NCBI RefSeq assembly: GCF_900250115.1
Contig: NZ_LT984804.1
Coordinates: 248,001 to 312,000 of the forward strand
Length of the DNA: 64,000 bases
Reading direction: 5' to 3'
Origin: Cupriavidus taiwanensis
Lineage (GTDB): Bacteria > Pseudomonadota > Gammaproteobacteria > Burkholderiales > Burkholderiaceae
The position numbers and the translations under genes were made by a program. The notes below the pieces were generated by a model. That model had not been told where the DNA came from. It worked only from the letters and a program-made list of their open reading frames with translations, and made no database searches. How positions within the stretch are numbered: position 1 is the first letter of the stretch; every line of letters begins with the position of its first letter. This document shows, piece by piece, positions 36,929-44,819 of the stretch.

Positions 36929-37734
36929 GTTCCCTCGCCATGGACCAGGCCGAGAGCCTGCGCCGGATGCTGGCGCCGCGCACCACGCGCCGTATCGCCG
37001 TGCTGGCCAGCGAACGCGGCGCCGGCGCCACCACCGTGGCGCTGGGCTTGTCGCACGCGCTGGCGATGCAGGGCGAGCGCGTGCTGCTGGTCGATGAAGA
37101 CGCCGCCGCGGCCGGGGCCACGCGCCTGTCGGGCGCCAGGCCGGGGGGTACGCTGGCCGATGTCCAGGCGGGCCGGCTGTCGCTGGAGGCCGCGGTGGGC
37201 GTGGGCCCGGGCGGGGTGCTGTCGGTGCTGCCGGCGGGCCGGCCGGTGACGGGCGCTGCCTTGCCGCCCGCGGCGATGAACGATTTCCGCAGCGTGCTGG
37301 TGGACGCCGGCATCGATGCCGACGGCGCGCTGTCGCCGCTCGCGGGCGGTGCGCATAACGTGCTGGTGGTGATGCGCCCGGAGCTGGCTTCGATCACTGC
37401 CGCCTACGCGTGCATCAAGCGGCTGCACCACCTGTATGCGTGGCGCCAGTTCCACCTGATCGTCAACCTGGCGGCAAGCGAAGCCACGGTGCAGGCCATC
37501 CTGCGCAACCTGGCGCGCACCGCCAGCCAGTATCTCGGTGTCGAAGTGCTGTGCGCGGGCTGGCTGCCGGCCGATCCGCTGGTGGCGCGCGCCGTGCAGC
37601 TGGGCCGCTGCGTGGTCGAGGCGTTCCCGGCGGCACCGGCCACCGCGGCACTGCGCCGCAGCGCCGGGGGCATCGGCGCCTGGCCGCTGCGCGCGAACGC
37701 CGCCACGCCCGCTGCCGCCCCCGCGATGGCCTGA
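36925..37734 (+). CDS. flhG: MinD-like flagellar number regulator FlhG with degenerate P-loop
   Basis: FlhG (FleN/YlxH) is a MinD-type ATPase that stimulates the FlhF GTPase and limits flagellar number. The 269 residues begin with the FlhF-activating motif DQAESLR (7-13). The expected deviant Walker A (KGGxGKT) reads ERGAGATTV here, lacking both lysines. The switch region also departs from the family (VDAGIDADGAL). ATP-dependent dimerisation may therefore be lost. The GTG start at 36925 overlaps the flhF stop. An Ala/Pro-rich tail ends the protein. Confidence 0.88.
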   Translation: MSSLAMDQAESLRRMLAPRTTRRIAVLASERGAGATTVALGLSHALAMQGERVLLVDEDAAAAGATRLSGARPGGTLADVQAGRLSLEAAVGVGPGGVLSVLPAGRPVTGAALPPAAMNDFRSVLVDAGIDADGALSPLAGGAHNVLVVMRPELASITAAYACIKRLHHLYAWRQFHLIVNLAASEATVQAILRNLARTASQYLGVEVLCAGWLPADPLVARAVQLGRCVVEAFPAAPATAALRRSAGGIGAWPLRANAATPAAAPAMA

Positions 37735-37831
37735 GCCTGCCAGCCATGCCAGCCCAAACCACCACACCCTGAGCCAGCCGGCACGCCAAGGCGTACCGGT
37801 CCAGCCATCCAGCAGTCACGAGAATTGCACC

Positions 37832-38548
37832 ATGTACACGATCCAGGGAAAGCTCGAACAGGCCGATGTGGTCAAGGCGCACGCCCAGCTGGTGCGCCGC
37901 ATCGCGCTGCAGCTCGCCGCCAGGCTGCCCGCCAGCGTGCAGATCGACGACCTGATCCAGGCCGGCATGATCGGCCTGCTCGACGCCGCCAAGCGCTATG
38001 AAGACACCCACGGCGCGCGCTTCGAGACTTACGCCAGCCAGCGCATCCGCGGCGCCATGCTCGACGAAGTGCGCGCCAACGACTGGCAATCGCGCAGCCT
38101 GCGCCAGTTCACCCGCCGCATCGAACGCACCCAGCGCAACCTGGAACAGAAGCTCGGCCGCACGCCCATCGATTCCGAAGTGGCCGAGGCCATGGAGATG
38201 CCGCTGGACGAATACCAGCTGCTGCTCAACGAGGTCTATGGCTGCCAGCTGCTGCACTATGAAGACTTCGAGCGCTCCGGCGAAGAAGACTTCCTCGACC
38301 GCCACCTCGGCGGCAGCGATGACGGCAACCCGCTCACCGTGCTGATGGAAAGCGGCATGCGCGAGGCACTGGTGCGCGCCATCGAGCGCCTGCCAGAACG
38401 CGAGAAGCTGGTGCTGTCGCTGTGCTATGACCAGGAGCTGAACCTGCGCGAGATCGGCGCGGTGCTCGACGTGACCGAATCGCGCGTATGCCAGATCCGA
38501 GGGCAGGCCATCAACCGGCTGCGCAACCAGTTGCGCGGGCTGCTGTGA
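37832..38548 (+). CDS. fliA: Flagellar sigma factor FliA (sigma-28)
   Basis: FliA directs RNA polymerase to late flagellar and chemotaxis promoters and is held inactive by FlgM until the hook-basal body is complete. The 238-residue protein has regions 2 (LIQAGMIGLLDAAKRYE, FETYASQRIRGAMLDEVR), 3 and 4 (LPEREKLVLSLCYDQELNLREIGAVLDVTESRVCQI). The ATG at 37832 (MYTIQGKL) is chosen over a long upstream extension inside flhG. Its stop overlaps the flhE start. Its anti-sigma factor is encoded at 41713-42024. Confidence 0.96.
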   Translation: MYTIQGKLEQADVVKAHAQLVRRIALQLAARLPASVQIDDLIQAGMIGLLDAAKRYEDTHGARFETYASQRIRGAMLDEVRANDWQSRSLRQFTRRIERTQRNLEQKLGRTPIDSEVAEAMEMPLDEYQLLLNEVYGCQLLHYEDFERSGEEDFLDRHLGGSDDGNPLTVLMESGMREALVRAIERLPEREKLVLSLCYDQELNLREIGAVLDVTESRVCQIRGQAINRLRNQLRGLL

Positions 38549-38985
38549 TGCGGGGGCCGGGGCGCGCCGCGCGTGGCGCCTGCTGGCTGCTGGTTGCCGT
38601 ATCGGCCTGCGCATGGGCCGCCTTCGATGCCGGTACCCGTCATGCATGGACGGGCTCGGTCAATGGACCGGCCCTATACGGCCGCGGGCAACGCGCGGTA
38701 TCGCCGCCGATACTGCCCACCGGCGTATTGCCGCAATCGGAAGGGGTGATTACCTCGGTGCGCTGGCGCTACAGCTTCGCCAAGACGCCACCGCAGGAAC
38801 TGCAGGCCTACCTGTGCAATGCGCAACGCTGCGTGCTGCTGCCGCAGGCCGAGGGCAGGACCGACGCGTTCCTTGGCGACGATGCCACCAAGGGGTTTGT
38901 GTTTGCGTTCCGGGTGCCGGGGCAGGGGAGCCTGGTGCCGGTGTTGCAGGGGCGGAGTAATGAGGTGGTGGTGGGGTTCAGGTAG
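38548..38985 (+). CDS. flhE: Flagellar periplasmic protein FlhE
   Basis: FlhE is a periplasmic protein reported to influence proton leak through the flagellar export gate and swarming. The 145-residue product has a signal peptide (basic start, hydrophobic GACWLLVAVSACAWA, cleavage near residue 25) and FlhE-like features: SVNGPALYGRGQ, ITSVRWRYSF, a two-cysteine segment LCNAQRCVLLP and the C-terminal FAFRVPGQG. It overlaps fliA by one base. In enterobacteria flhE follows flhA; here it follows fliA. Confidence 0.82.
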   Translation: MRGPGRAARGACWLLVAVSACAWAAFDAGTRHAWTGSVNGPALYGRGQRAVSPPILPTGVLPQSEGVITSVRWRYSFAKTPPQELQAYLCNAQRCVLLPQAEGRTDAFLGDDATKGFVFAFRVPGQGSLVPVLQGRSNEVVVGFR

Positions 38986-39288
38986 CCTTGCCGCTTCTGG
39001 CACACGCGACTTTCAATTGCCGGTCGCGTGCTCTCTCCCCCTTGCGGGAGGCAACCCAGCCAAGAGAGCGAAGCACCCCCCGATCGCGCTCGACAAGCTA
39101 TTCGGCTTTATGCGCGACATGGAAGCATTGGGATTCCAAGGCTCATAGCGACCTTCATCGCAATCGATACGGCGCCTTGAATCTGAAATCCGCATAACCT
39201 CTACAAACCGTAAAATCAGACGTTTCCGATATACGGCATTAAGGTTCATCTATATAAGCGGAAATTTAGGCCACTTCGCTTAATCATC
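38986..39288. other. Gap between flhE and the PAAR cassette
   Basis: No gene is supported in this stretch. A degenerate copy of the REP-like hairpin (CTCTCCCCCTTGCGGGAG, about 39031-39048) lies in the left half. The right half turns markedly AT-rich and probably holds the PAAR cassette promoter. Confidence 0.5.
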
Positions 39289-39813
39289 ATGATGAAAGGA
39301 ATCATTCATCGTGGCGACAGAACCGACCACGGCGGTACCGTTATCCAAGGCTTCATGAACACCGAATCAAACGGAAGAGCTTGGGCTGGCGTGGGACACA
39401 TGGTTGTTTGCCCTCGATGTAAGGGGACGTTTCCAATCATCGAGGGGCATGCGCAAATCACGGTGGATGGAATCGCGGTTGCTATGCACGGCATGCGAAC
39501 CGCTTGCGGCGCTGTATTGCTTGCCTCGTCGACTGTCACCGTTGCTGAGCATCCGTTACCCGGCTCACCGGAAACTGCCTACATGACAAGGTCGGCAGCA
39601 TGCATCGCTTCCCCAACAAGCGACATGCATACGGATATGTTTGTGTTGCGCGATCGGGCCACAGGCGAGCCCGTACCCAATACGGACTATGCGATATTGC
39701 GTGCAACCGGTGAATTTGAGTATGGCCGAACAAATGCCCACGGGCATACGCACATGCTAAGTACGGTTGCGCAAGCCGAGGGGATCGAAGTCTATGCCGA
39801 GGGCATGCGCTAA
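39289..39813 (+). CDS. PAAR-domain protein with toxin-linker extension (type VI secretion)
   Basis: PAAR proteins cap the VgrG spike of type VI secretion systems and carry or recruit toxins. The 174-residue protein starts with a Cys-containing PAAR domain (about 1-80): RGDRTDHGGTVIQG, VVCPRCKGTFPIIEG, AQITVDGIAVAMHGMRTACGA. A connector (about 108-174; FVLRDRATGEPVPNTDYAILRATGEFEYGRTNAHGHT in pieces) follows, of the type seen between spike proteins and effectors. Two adjacent ATGs (39289, 39292) are possible starts. The stop overlaps the next gene (TAATG). GC content is lower than in the flanking flagellar genes. Confidence 0.85.
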   Translation: MMKGIIHRGDRTDHGGTVIQGFMNTESNGRAWAGVGHMVVCPRCKGTFPIIEGHAQITVDGIAVAMHGMRTACGAVLLASSTVTVAEHPLPGSPETAYMTRSAACIASPTSDMHTDMFVLRDRATGEPVPNTDYAILRATGEFEYGRTNAHGHTHMLSTVAQAEGIEVYAEGMR

Positions 39814-40367
39814 TGGGAACTGTCAAACATCCTAACGGTAAGACCCTTACCCTAATTGCGCAGCGGCGAACGACTCCCCTACCGGCGGATGCACCAAAGT
39901 CTATCTATATTGAGCGCGAATTTATCGAGGTCATGGTCTTCGATAGCATGCCGGAACCGTCATCGGTAATGGGTCATGCAGCCATTGAAGTACGCGGCAT
40001 TACGTACAATCGCCAAGCAGACGGCTATCATCGGCAAGCGCCAACCACGTACATTTACCGAGAGGCCGCACAACGAGATATCATCGGGCTTCGCCTATGG
40101 GTGACTCCGATGGAAGCTGACCAGCTTCAGGCCGATCTGGAAAGCCGTGTGAAAGCGGGAAAGAAATATGATCTTCTCAGGAATTCATGCTCGACGAACA
40201 CCGCTCAAGCATTGGAGAACATCGGCATCCTGGCACATGACCCACGCAACATACAGACGCCCATTACGCCCGCCGAGCTACTGTCGGTGGTTAGCAAATC
40301 CAATCGTGTCGTGGAAAGAAGGCTATACCCGAAGGGCTGGAAGCATGGCGCATCCACGAACTGGTAG
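39813..40367 (+). CDS. Putative type VI effector with permuted papain-like (NlpC/P60, DUF4105-like) fold
   Basis: The 184-residue protein has a histidine in MGHAAIEV (H55) and, further on, a cysteine in KYDLLRNSCSTNTAQAL (C126). This His-before-Cys order and the YDLL-N-C-T pattern match circularly permuted papain-fold amidases/DUF4105-type proteins, which cut peptidoglycan peptides or acyl bonds. It is translationally coupled to the PAAR gene upstream and followed three bases later by a membrane-anchored small protein. Together these suggest a toxin delivered to the periplasm. The enzymatic assignment is inferred from short motifs. Confidence 0.65.
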   Translation: MGTVKHPNGKTLTLIAQRRTTPLPADAPKSIYIEREFIEVMVFDSMPEPSSVMGHAAIEVRGITYNRQADGYHRQAPTTYIYREAAQRDIIGLRLWVTPMEADQLQADLESRVKAGKKYDLLRNSCSTNTAQALENIGILAHDPRNIQTPITPAELLSVVSKSNRVVERRLYPKGWKHGASTNW

Positions 40368-40370
40368 ACC

Positions 40371-40664
40371 ATGAGGAAGCTATTCATTGCTTTGGCATTG
40401 CTAGCCCTTATGGCAGCAGCGTACGTATTTTTCACTGGTGTACGCATTAGCTCTACGCCAAGCGTGACCATTACTGCCGTCAGGCTCTACGCGACAGAGG
40501 GCGATGCCAGTGCGCAGAGCGAGAACTTTCAGTTGTTGCCAATCAAAACCAAGTGCTATCTGACCAAGGTCGGGAGTAAGCACAACACCATGCGCGTGCG
40601 CTGCGAAGACCCGGCAGTTGAGGGTTGGATTTGGGACTTCCACCTGTTTGAGCCACCGCTTTGA
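40371..40664 (+). CDS. Putative immunity protein (signal-anchored)
   Basis: The 97-residue protein begins with a short basic start and a hydrophobic helix (LFIALALLALMAAAYVFF, about 4-22), then a 75-residue domain that should face the periplasm and has two cysteines (KCYLTKVG and RCEDPAV). There is no similarity I recognise. Its position right after the papain-like gene, and a periplasmic location matching a cell-wall-acting toxin, make an immunity role the natural reading. It could instead be an unrelated small membrane protein. Confidence 0.6.
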   Translation: MRKLFIALALLALMAAAYVFFTGVRISSTPSVTITAVRLYATEGDASAQSENFQLLPIKTKCYLTKVGSKHNTMRVRCEDPAVEGWIWDFHLFEPPL

Positions 40665-41245
40665 GCGGCGAATCGCACTTGTCACGCGTTACTGTGGCGC
40701 GGCTACGTGCATGATTTGGAGAGCGTTGGGGAGAGAGCGGGAGTATCGACGAAGTAAAGGCTGTCGCTATTGTCACCGCCGGCCCTCACCCCCGCCCCTC
40801 TCCCGCTTGCGGGAGAGGGTTGGGGTGAGGGCGGGAGTGTCGACGAAGTGAAGACTGTCGCTATTGCCCCCGCCGGCCCTCACCCCCGCCCCTCTCCCGC
40901 ACGCGGGAGAGGGAAGAAAACCCGCAGCGATATGACTGCCTCGGGCTTTCCCATATCAGATTGCGTACTCCCTCTCCCGCTTGCGGGAGAGGGTTGGGGT
41001 GAGGGCGGGACTATCAACGAAGTGAAGGCCGTCGCTATTGCCATCGCCGGCCCTCACCCCCGCCCCTCTCCCGCAAGCGGGAGAGGGGAGAAAACCCGCA
41101 GCGATATTACTGCCTCGGGCTTTCCCATATCAGATTGGGTACTCCCTCTCCCGCTTGCGGGAGAGGGTTGGGGTGAGGGCGGGAGCATCAACGAAGTAAA
41201 GGCTCCCGCCATTGCCACCGTAGAAAACGCAGAGCGGCCGAAGCC
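40665..41245. repeat. Array of REP-like palindromes with 174-base direct repeats
   Basis: Five copies of the hairpin core CTCTCCCGC-TT-GCGGGAGAG (loop variants TT, AC, AA) occur at about 40797, 40891, 40971, 41064 and 41143. Most are flanked by inverted CCCTCACCCC/GGGGTGAGGG arms, making an extended palindrome of roughly 55 bases. The segment from 40857 (GTCGCTATTG) repeats with a 174-base period at 41031. Related single units lie after cheZ and after flgJ. The stretch contains no gene; a long plus-strand frame across it is repeat translation only. Confidence 0.9.
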
Positions 41246-41707
41246 TCAACCAGCCGCCAGACTCACCCCACCCACCCCAGCCGCCGCCTTCCCATCCTTC
41301 CCATACAACCCCGCATCCCCGCCGCTATGCTGGCGCAACGCCTGGATGGCTTCGCGGGTGAAGTCGAGATGGGCGTCAACAACCGCCCCGTTGAGCGCAT
41401 TGGCGTCGCGCGCGCTGCGGGCCGCAAAGATCAGCCCGCGCCAGGCATCGGCCACCGCCGGTTCAACCTGGCGACCCAGCAGTTGGCCTTCCGGGCCCGC
41501 GCGCAGCCCCAGCGCGCCCATCTGCCCTTCGCGGGTCTTGAGCTGGCGGGACAGGGCCTGGCCCAGTTCGACCTTGCGCGTCAGCAGCCCGCTCAGGGAC
41601 TGGAAGTCGCCCCGCCTGAGGGCGTCGCGCTCTTCGGCGAGGAGCTGGCCGAAGGCCTGGATGCCTTCGGTTTCGCGCTGCAGTGACTGGATCAGGCTCT
41701 GGCTCAT
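41246..41707 (-). CDS. flgN: Flagellar chaperone FlgN
   Basis: FlgN is the export chaperone for hook-filament junction proteins FlgK and FlgL. The 153-residue protein is helical (LIQSLQRETEGIQAFGQLLAEERDALRRGD typifies the FlgN start, FQSLSGLLTRKVELGQAL follows) with a Gly/Ala-rich unstructured tail. It starts five bases after the flgM stop, in the usual flgM-flgN pair. Its clients flgK and flgL are encoded at 50893-54079. Confidence 0.92.
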   Translation of the reverse strand: MSQSLIQSLQRETEGIQAFGQLLAEERDALRRGDFQSLSGLLTRKVELGQALSRQLKTREGQMGALGLRAGPEGQLLGRQVEPAVADAWRGLIFAARSARDANALNGAVVDAHLDFTREAIQALRQHSGGDAGLYGKDGKAAAGVGGVSLAAG

Positions 41708-41712
41708 GATGG

Positions 41713-42024
41713 CTATTTGGCGTCGGACTGGCCGAGCTCGCGCAGGGTGGCGAGGAGGCCGTCGGCAATCTTGCCCGGGTCGATGCGGATCCGGCCCTCG
41801 GCGATGGCCTGGCGGATCTCTTCGACCTTGGCGGTATCGATATCGTCGTCGGCCGGCTGGGCCAGGCGGGCGCTGATGTCGCGCACCTGCGCGGCGAGCG
41901 GGCTGACGCTCAGGCCGGCGGACGGCGCGGCCGCGTCGGCGGCGGCCGGGGCGGCCTGGGGCCGGGCGGCGTCGCCTGCGGCGGCGTCGGCGGGCCGGGA
42001 CGAGGTGGAGTGGTTGATCTTCAC
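41713..42024 (-). CDS. flgM: Anti-sigma-28 factor FlgM
   Basis: FlgM binds FliA and is secreted through the finished hook, releasing late gene expression. The 103-residue protein has a disordered Ala/Pro-rich N-terminal half and the conserved C-terminal FliA-binding helices (IDTAKVEEIRQAIAEGRIRI, PGKIADGLLATLREL). The start codon is GTG (complement of CAC at 42022-42024) with AAGGA about seven bases upstream. It is 163 bases from flgA and probably has its own sigma-28-like promoter. Confidence 0.95.
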   Translation of the reverse strand: MKINHSTSSRPADAAAGDAARPQAAPAAADAAAPSAGLSVSPLAAQVRDISARLAQPADDDIDTAKVEEIRQAIAEGRIRIDPGKIADGLLATLRELGQSDAK

Positions 42025-42052
42025 GGGGCGATCCTTGCTGGTTTCCTATGGC

Positions 42053-42079
42053 ATTACGGACGCGCCGGCGAATTCTTTA
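42053..42079 (-). promoter_or_regulatory. Possible sigma-28 promoter of flgMN
   Basis: On the minus strand TAAAG (42079-42075) is followed about 15 bases later by CCGTAAT (42059-42053), a partial match to GCCGATAA. Known FliA control of flgM in other bacteria makes this reasonable, but the -10 match is weak. Confidence 0.35.
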
Positions 42080-42187
42080 GGGCGCCTGGCCCGGATTCGC
42101 TGCACGGCGGCTGCGGCGGCATTTTCGCACGCCGCTGGGCCCGGAATTCCAGTCATTTCAGCCACGGTTACAGCACCTGGCGCACTG

Positions 42188-42964
42188 TCATTGCAGCACG
42201 ACGGTGTCGCCGCTGCGCACCAGGCCATTGACCACCTGGCCGTTGCGCAGCCTGACCTGCACGGTGTTGCCGGTGGCGGCGTCGGCCAGCACCTTGCCTT
42301 CGCTGGTGATCTGGAAGGCATCGCCCTCGACCGCCACGGTGACGGTCTGGCCCTGGCGCACGGCGATGGCCTTGCGCAGCAGGTCGGTGCGCAGCGGCGA
42401 GCCGGCGGCGATCCGGTTGGCGGTGACGGCCCCGGCCAGCTGCGCCGGGTCGGTGATCACCGCGCGCGGCAGCGCGCCCAGGTCGCCCTGGCGGATTTCG
42501 ACATCGGCCTGGCCGACCGGCTCGCCGGCGCCCAGCGCGCGCGCGGCCACGTAATAGTCAGTCAGCACGGATACGCGCGCTTGCATGTAGCGCACCCACG
42601 GCCGCTCGCCGCCGCAGCGCACGCCCACCGAGACGCGGCCCCATGGCGAAGCGCCGGCAGGCAGGAACGGGTCGGGTGCGATGCATTCCGGCGCGCGCCC
42701 GCCGGACGGCGGCGCCACCTGCACGCTGACCTTGCCCGGCAGGCCGGCGGCCTGCTGCTGCAGGAAGCGCTCGACTGCCACGCGCGCGGGGTCTTCGGTG
42801 AACGGGCTCGCCGTGGCGTGGGCGGCGGCGCCGTGCGCGGCCGGTGCCTGCATGGCGACCGGCGTGACCTGCGCGGGCGCGGCCCCGGCGGCAACGGGGC
42901 CAGCCGCGCAGGCGACCAGCAGGGCGCGCGCCAGGCGGCGGACGTTGCGGCAATTCTGTTTCAT
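42188..42964 (-). CDS. flgA: Flagellar P-ring assembly chaperone FlgA
   Basis: FlgA is a periplasmic chaperone for P-ring assembly from FlgI. The 258-residue protein has a signal peptide (NCRNVRRLARALLVACAAG), an N-terminal region, and a C-terminal SAF/FlgA domain (about 120-258) with VLTDYYVAARALGAGEPVGQADV, PLRTDLLRKAIAVRQGQTV and the terminal TGNTVQVRLRNGQVVNG. ATG 42964 (MKQNC) starts the signal peptide; a longer frame adds 22 unlikely residues. It diverges from flgB with about 230 bases between the starts. A possible -10 (TACAAT on the minus strand, 43044-43039) is visible. Confidence 0.93.
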   Translation of the reverse strand: MKQNCRNVRRLARALLVACAAGPVAAGAAPAQVTPVAMQAPAAHGAAAHATASPFTEDPARVAVERFLQQQAAGLPGKVSVQVAPPSGGRAPECIAPDPFLPAGASPWGRVSVGVRCGGERPWVRYMQARVSVLTDYYVAARALGAGEPVGQADVEIRQGDLGALPRAVITDPAQLAGAVTANRIAAGSPLRTDLLRKAIAVRQGQTVTVAVEGDAFQITSEGKVLADAATGNTVQVRLRNGQVVNGLVRSGDTVVLQ

Positions 42965-43196
42965 CTGGACTTCCGGCAAGGACGGCGCGCCGCCCCGTGA
43001 CTGGCTGCGGGCGCCGTATACATCTGTCATCGGGGCCCATTGTAGGCAGCGCCCCGCGCGCGGGCGGGGCGAAATGCGCGGATTTCCCGTCCTTATTCAT
43101 CCGATTGGCGTGACAGCTCCCCGCCTAAGATGCCAACCCTGAAGAAGGCAGGTTCGCTCCGTTCCGGTGAGCGCATGGCCAGCAGGGAGATGCCAA

Positions 43197-43604
43197 ATGA
43201 TTGACAGACTTGATGCGGCGCTACGTTTCCAGCAGGAAGCGCTCAGCCTGCGCAACCAGCGGCAGTCGGTGATTGCCTCGAACATCGCGCACGCGGACAC
43301 GCCCGGCTACAAGGCGCGCGACTTCGATTTCTCCAGCACGCTGGCGCAGACCGTGGAGCGCGGCCACCGCAACGAGGGCATGTCGCTGTCGACCACGTCC
43401 ATGCGCCACCTGCCGGCGCAAGCGCCCGGGCGCGAGGCATTCGACCTGGCCTACCGCACCCCGCTGCAGTCCAGCGTCGACGGCAACACCGTGGAAATGG
43501 ACACCGAACGCGTGGCCTTTGCCGACAACGCCGTGCACTTCGAGTCCGGACTGACGGTGATCAATTCCAGGATCAAGACCATGCTGGCCGCGATCCAGCA
43601 GTAA
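43197..43604 (+). CDS. flgB: Flagellar rod protein FlgB
   Basis: FlgB is a proximal rod subunit of the basal body. The 135-residue protein has the rod/hook N-terminal motif (QRQSVIASNIAHADTPGYKARD) and the family's central DGNTVEMDTERVAFADNAVHFE. The ATG at 43197 is preceded by AGGGAGA; an upstream in-frame start adds ten unconserved residues. It heads the flgBCDEFGHIJ operon. A weak promoter-like pair (TTGGCG 43105-43110 and TAAGAT 43126-43131, 15-base spacer) lies upstream. Confidence 0.96.
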   Translation: MIDRLDAALRFQQEALSLRNQRQSVIASNIAHADTPGYKARDFDFSSTLAQTVERGHRNEGMSLSTTSMRHLPAQAPGREAFDLAYRTPLQSSVDGNTVEMDTERVAFADNAVHFESGLTVINSRIKTMLAAIQQ

Positions 43605-43619
43605 CGACGGAGCCAACCC

Positions 43620-44027
43620 ATGCCGGCAATGAACATCTTCGACGTCGCGGGCTCGGCCATGGCCGCGCAGTCGCAGCGCATGAACGTGACCGCGTCCAAC
43701 CTGGCCAACGCCGACAGCGTGGTCAGCCCCGACGGGCAGGCCTACCGCGCCAAGCAGGTGGTGTTCGGCATGGCGCCCACGCCGGGACAGACCGACATCG
43801 GCGGCGTGCAGGTGCAAGGCGTGAGCGAGGACCCGTCGCCCCCGCGCATGGTGCACAACCCCACGCATCCGATGGCCAATGCGCAGGGCTATGTGGTGAT
43901 GCCCAACGTCAACCCGGTGGAAGAGATGGTCAACATGATCTCGGCCTCGCGCTCCTACCAGGCCAACGTGGAAGTGCTCAACACCGCCAAGAACATGATG
44001 CTCAAGACGCTGACGATCGGCCAGTGA
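43620..44027 (+). CDS. flgC: Flagellar rod protein FlgC
   Basis: FlgC is a proximal rod subunit. The 135 residues show the rod motif near the N-terminus ([28 protein letters not shown] in pieces), the PDGQAY loop and the C-terminal [27 protein letters not shown] heptad region. It lies 15 bases after flgB and 58 bases before flgD. Confidence 0.97.
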   Translation: MPAMNIFDVAGSAMAAQSQRMNVTASNLANADSVVSPDGQAYRAKQVVFGMAPTPGQTDIGGVQVQGVSEDPSPPRMVHNPTHPMANAQGYVVMPNVNPVEEMVNMISASRSYQANVEVLNTAKNMMLKTLTIGQ

Positions 44028-44085
44028 CACACCCCGGCCCGTCACGGCAACGGCTCCATCCGCACCTCGCACACAACCAACTGAC

Positions 44086-44751
44086 ATGACCACCACCGCC
44101 CCGGTAGGCAGCAACACGCAAGGCATCAACGACGCGCTCAAGAGCGGCAGCGCCAGTGCGTCCGAGCTGCAGAACAACTTCCTGACCATGCTCGTCACGC
44201 AGATGAACAACCAGGATCCGCTCAACCCGATGGACAACGCGCAGCTGACTTCGCAGCTGGCGCAGATCAGCACGGTCAGCGGCATGCAGACCATGAACGC
44301 GACGCTGTCGCAGCTGCTGTCGCAGGTCAGCGCCAGCCGCGCCATGGACTCGGCCGCGCTGATCGGCCGTACCGTGATGGTGCCGGGCAAGCAGGTGTCG
44401 GTCGAAGGCGGCGTGCCGGGCAAGATTGGGCTGGACCTGCCGTCGACCGCCGACGCGGTCACGGTCGACGTGCTCGACAAGGACGGCAACGTGGTGCGCA
44501 CCATCGACATGAAGGGCCAGACCGCGGGCGTGCACAACATCGCCTGGGACGGCAAGAACAACGCCGGCGTGGCGGTGGCCGACGGCGACTACACCTTCAA
44601 GGTGACCGCCACCGCCAACGGCACCTCGGTGCAGCCGGTGGCGCTGGTGTACGGCAAGGTCGAGAGCATCAGTGGCGACGCCAGCGGCGTGCTGGTGGAC
44701 CTGGGCGACGGCCAGACCGCCAACGTCGACGACGTGCGCCGCATTCTCTAA
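44086..44751 (+). CDS. flgD: Hook-capping scaffold protein FlgD
   Basis: FlgD is the temporary cap that directs hook subunit assembly. The 221-residue protein has the conserved N-terminal export/scaffold region (LQNNFLTMLVTQMNNQDPLNPMDNAQLTSQLAQIS in pieces) and a C-terminal FlgD Tudor/Ig-like pair of domains (about 85-221; VVRTIDMKGQTAGVHNIAWDG). Length and position between flgC and flgE are standard. Confidence 0.97.
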   Translation: MTTTAPVGSNTQGINDALKSGSASASELQNNFLTMLVTQMNNQDPLNPMDNAQLTSQLAQISTVSGMQTMNATLSQLLSQVSASRAMDSAALIGRTVMVPGKQVSVEGGVPGKIGLDLPSTADAVTVDVLDKDGNVVRTIDMKGQTAGVHNIAWDGKNNAGVAVADGDYTFKVTATANGTSVQPVALVYGKVESISGDASGVLVDLGDGQTANVDDVRRIL

Positions 44752-44819
44752 TACGCAGGTGCCGGCGGCGCGCGCGCGCCGGCCGGCTTCAACCACAGCC
44801 TAGTCAAAAGGAAGCAATC

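Noticed and set aside
40770..41876. A 368-codon plus-strand frame over the repeat array and flgN
   Set aside because: Its first half is translation of palindromic repeats and its second half is antisense to flgN.
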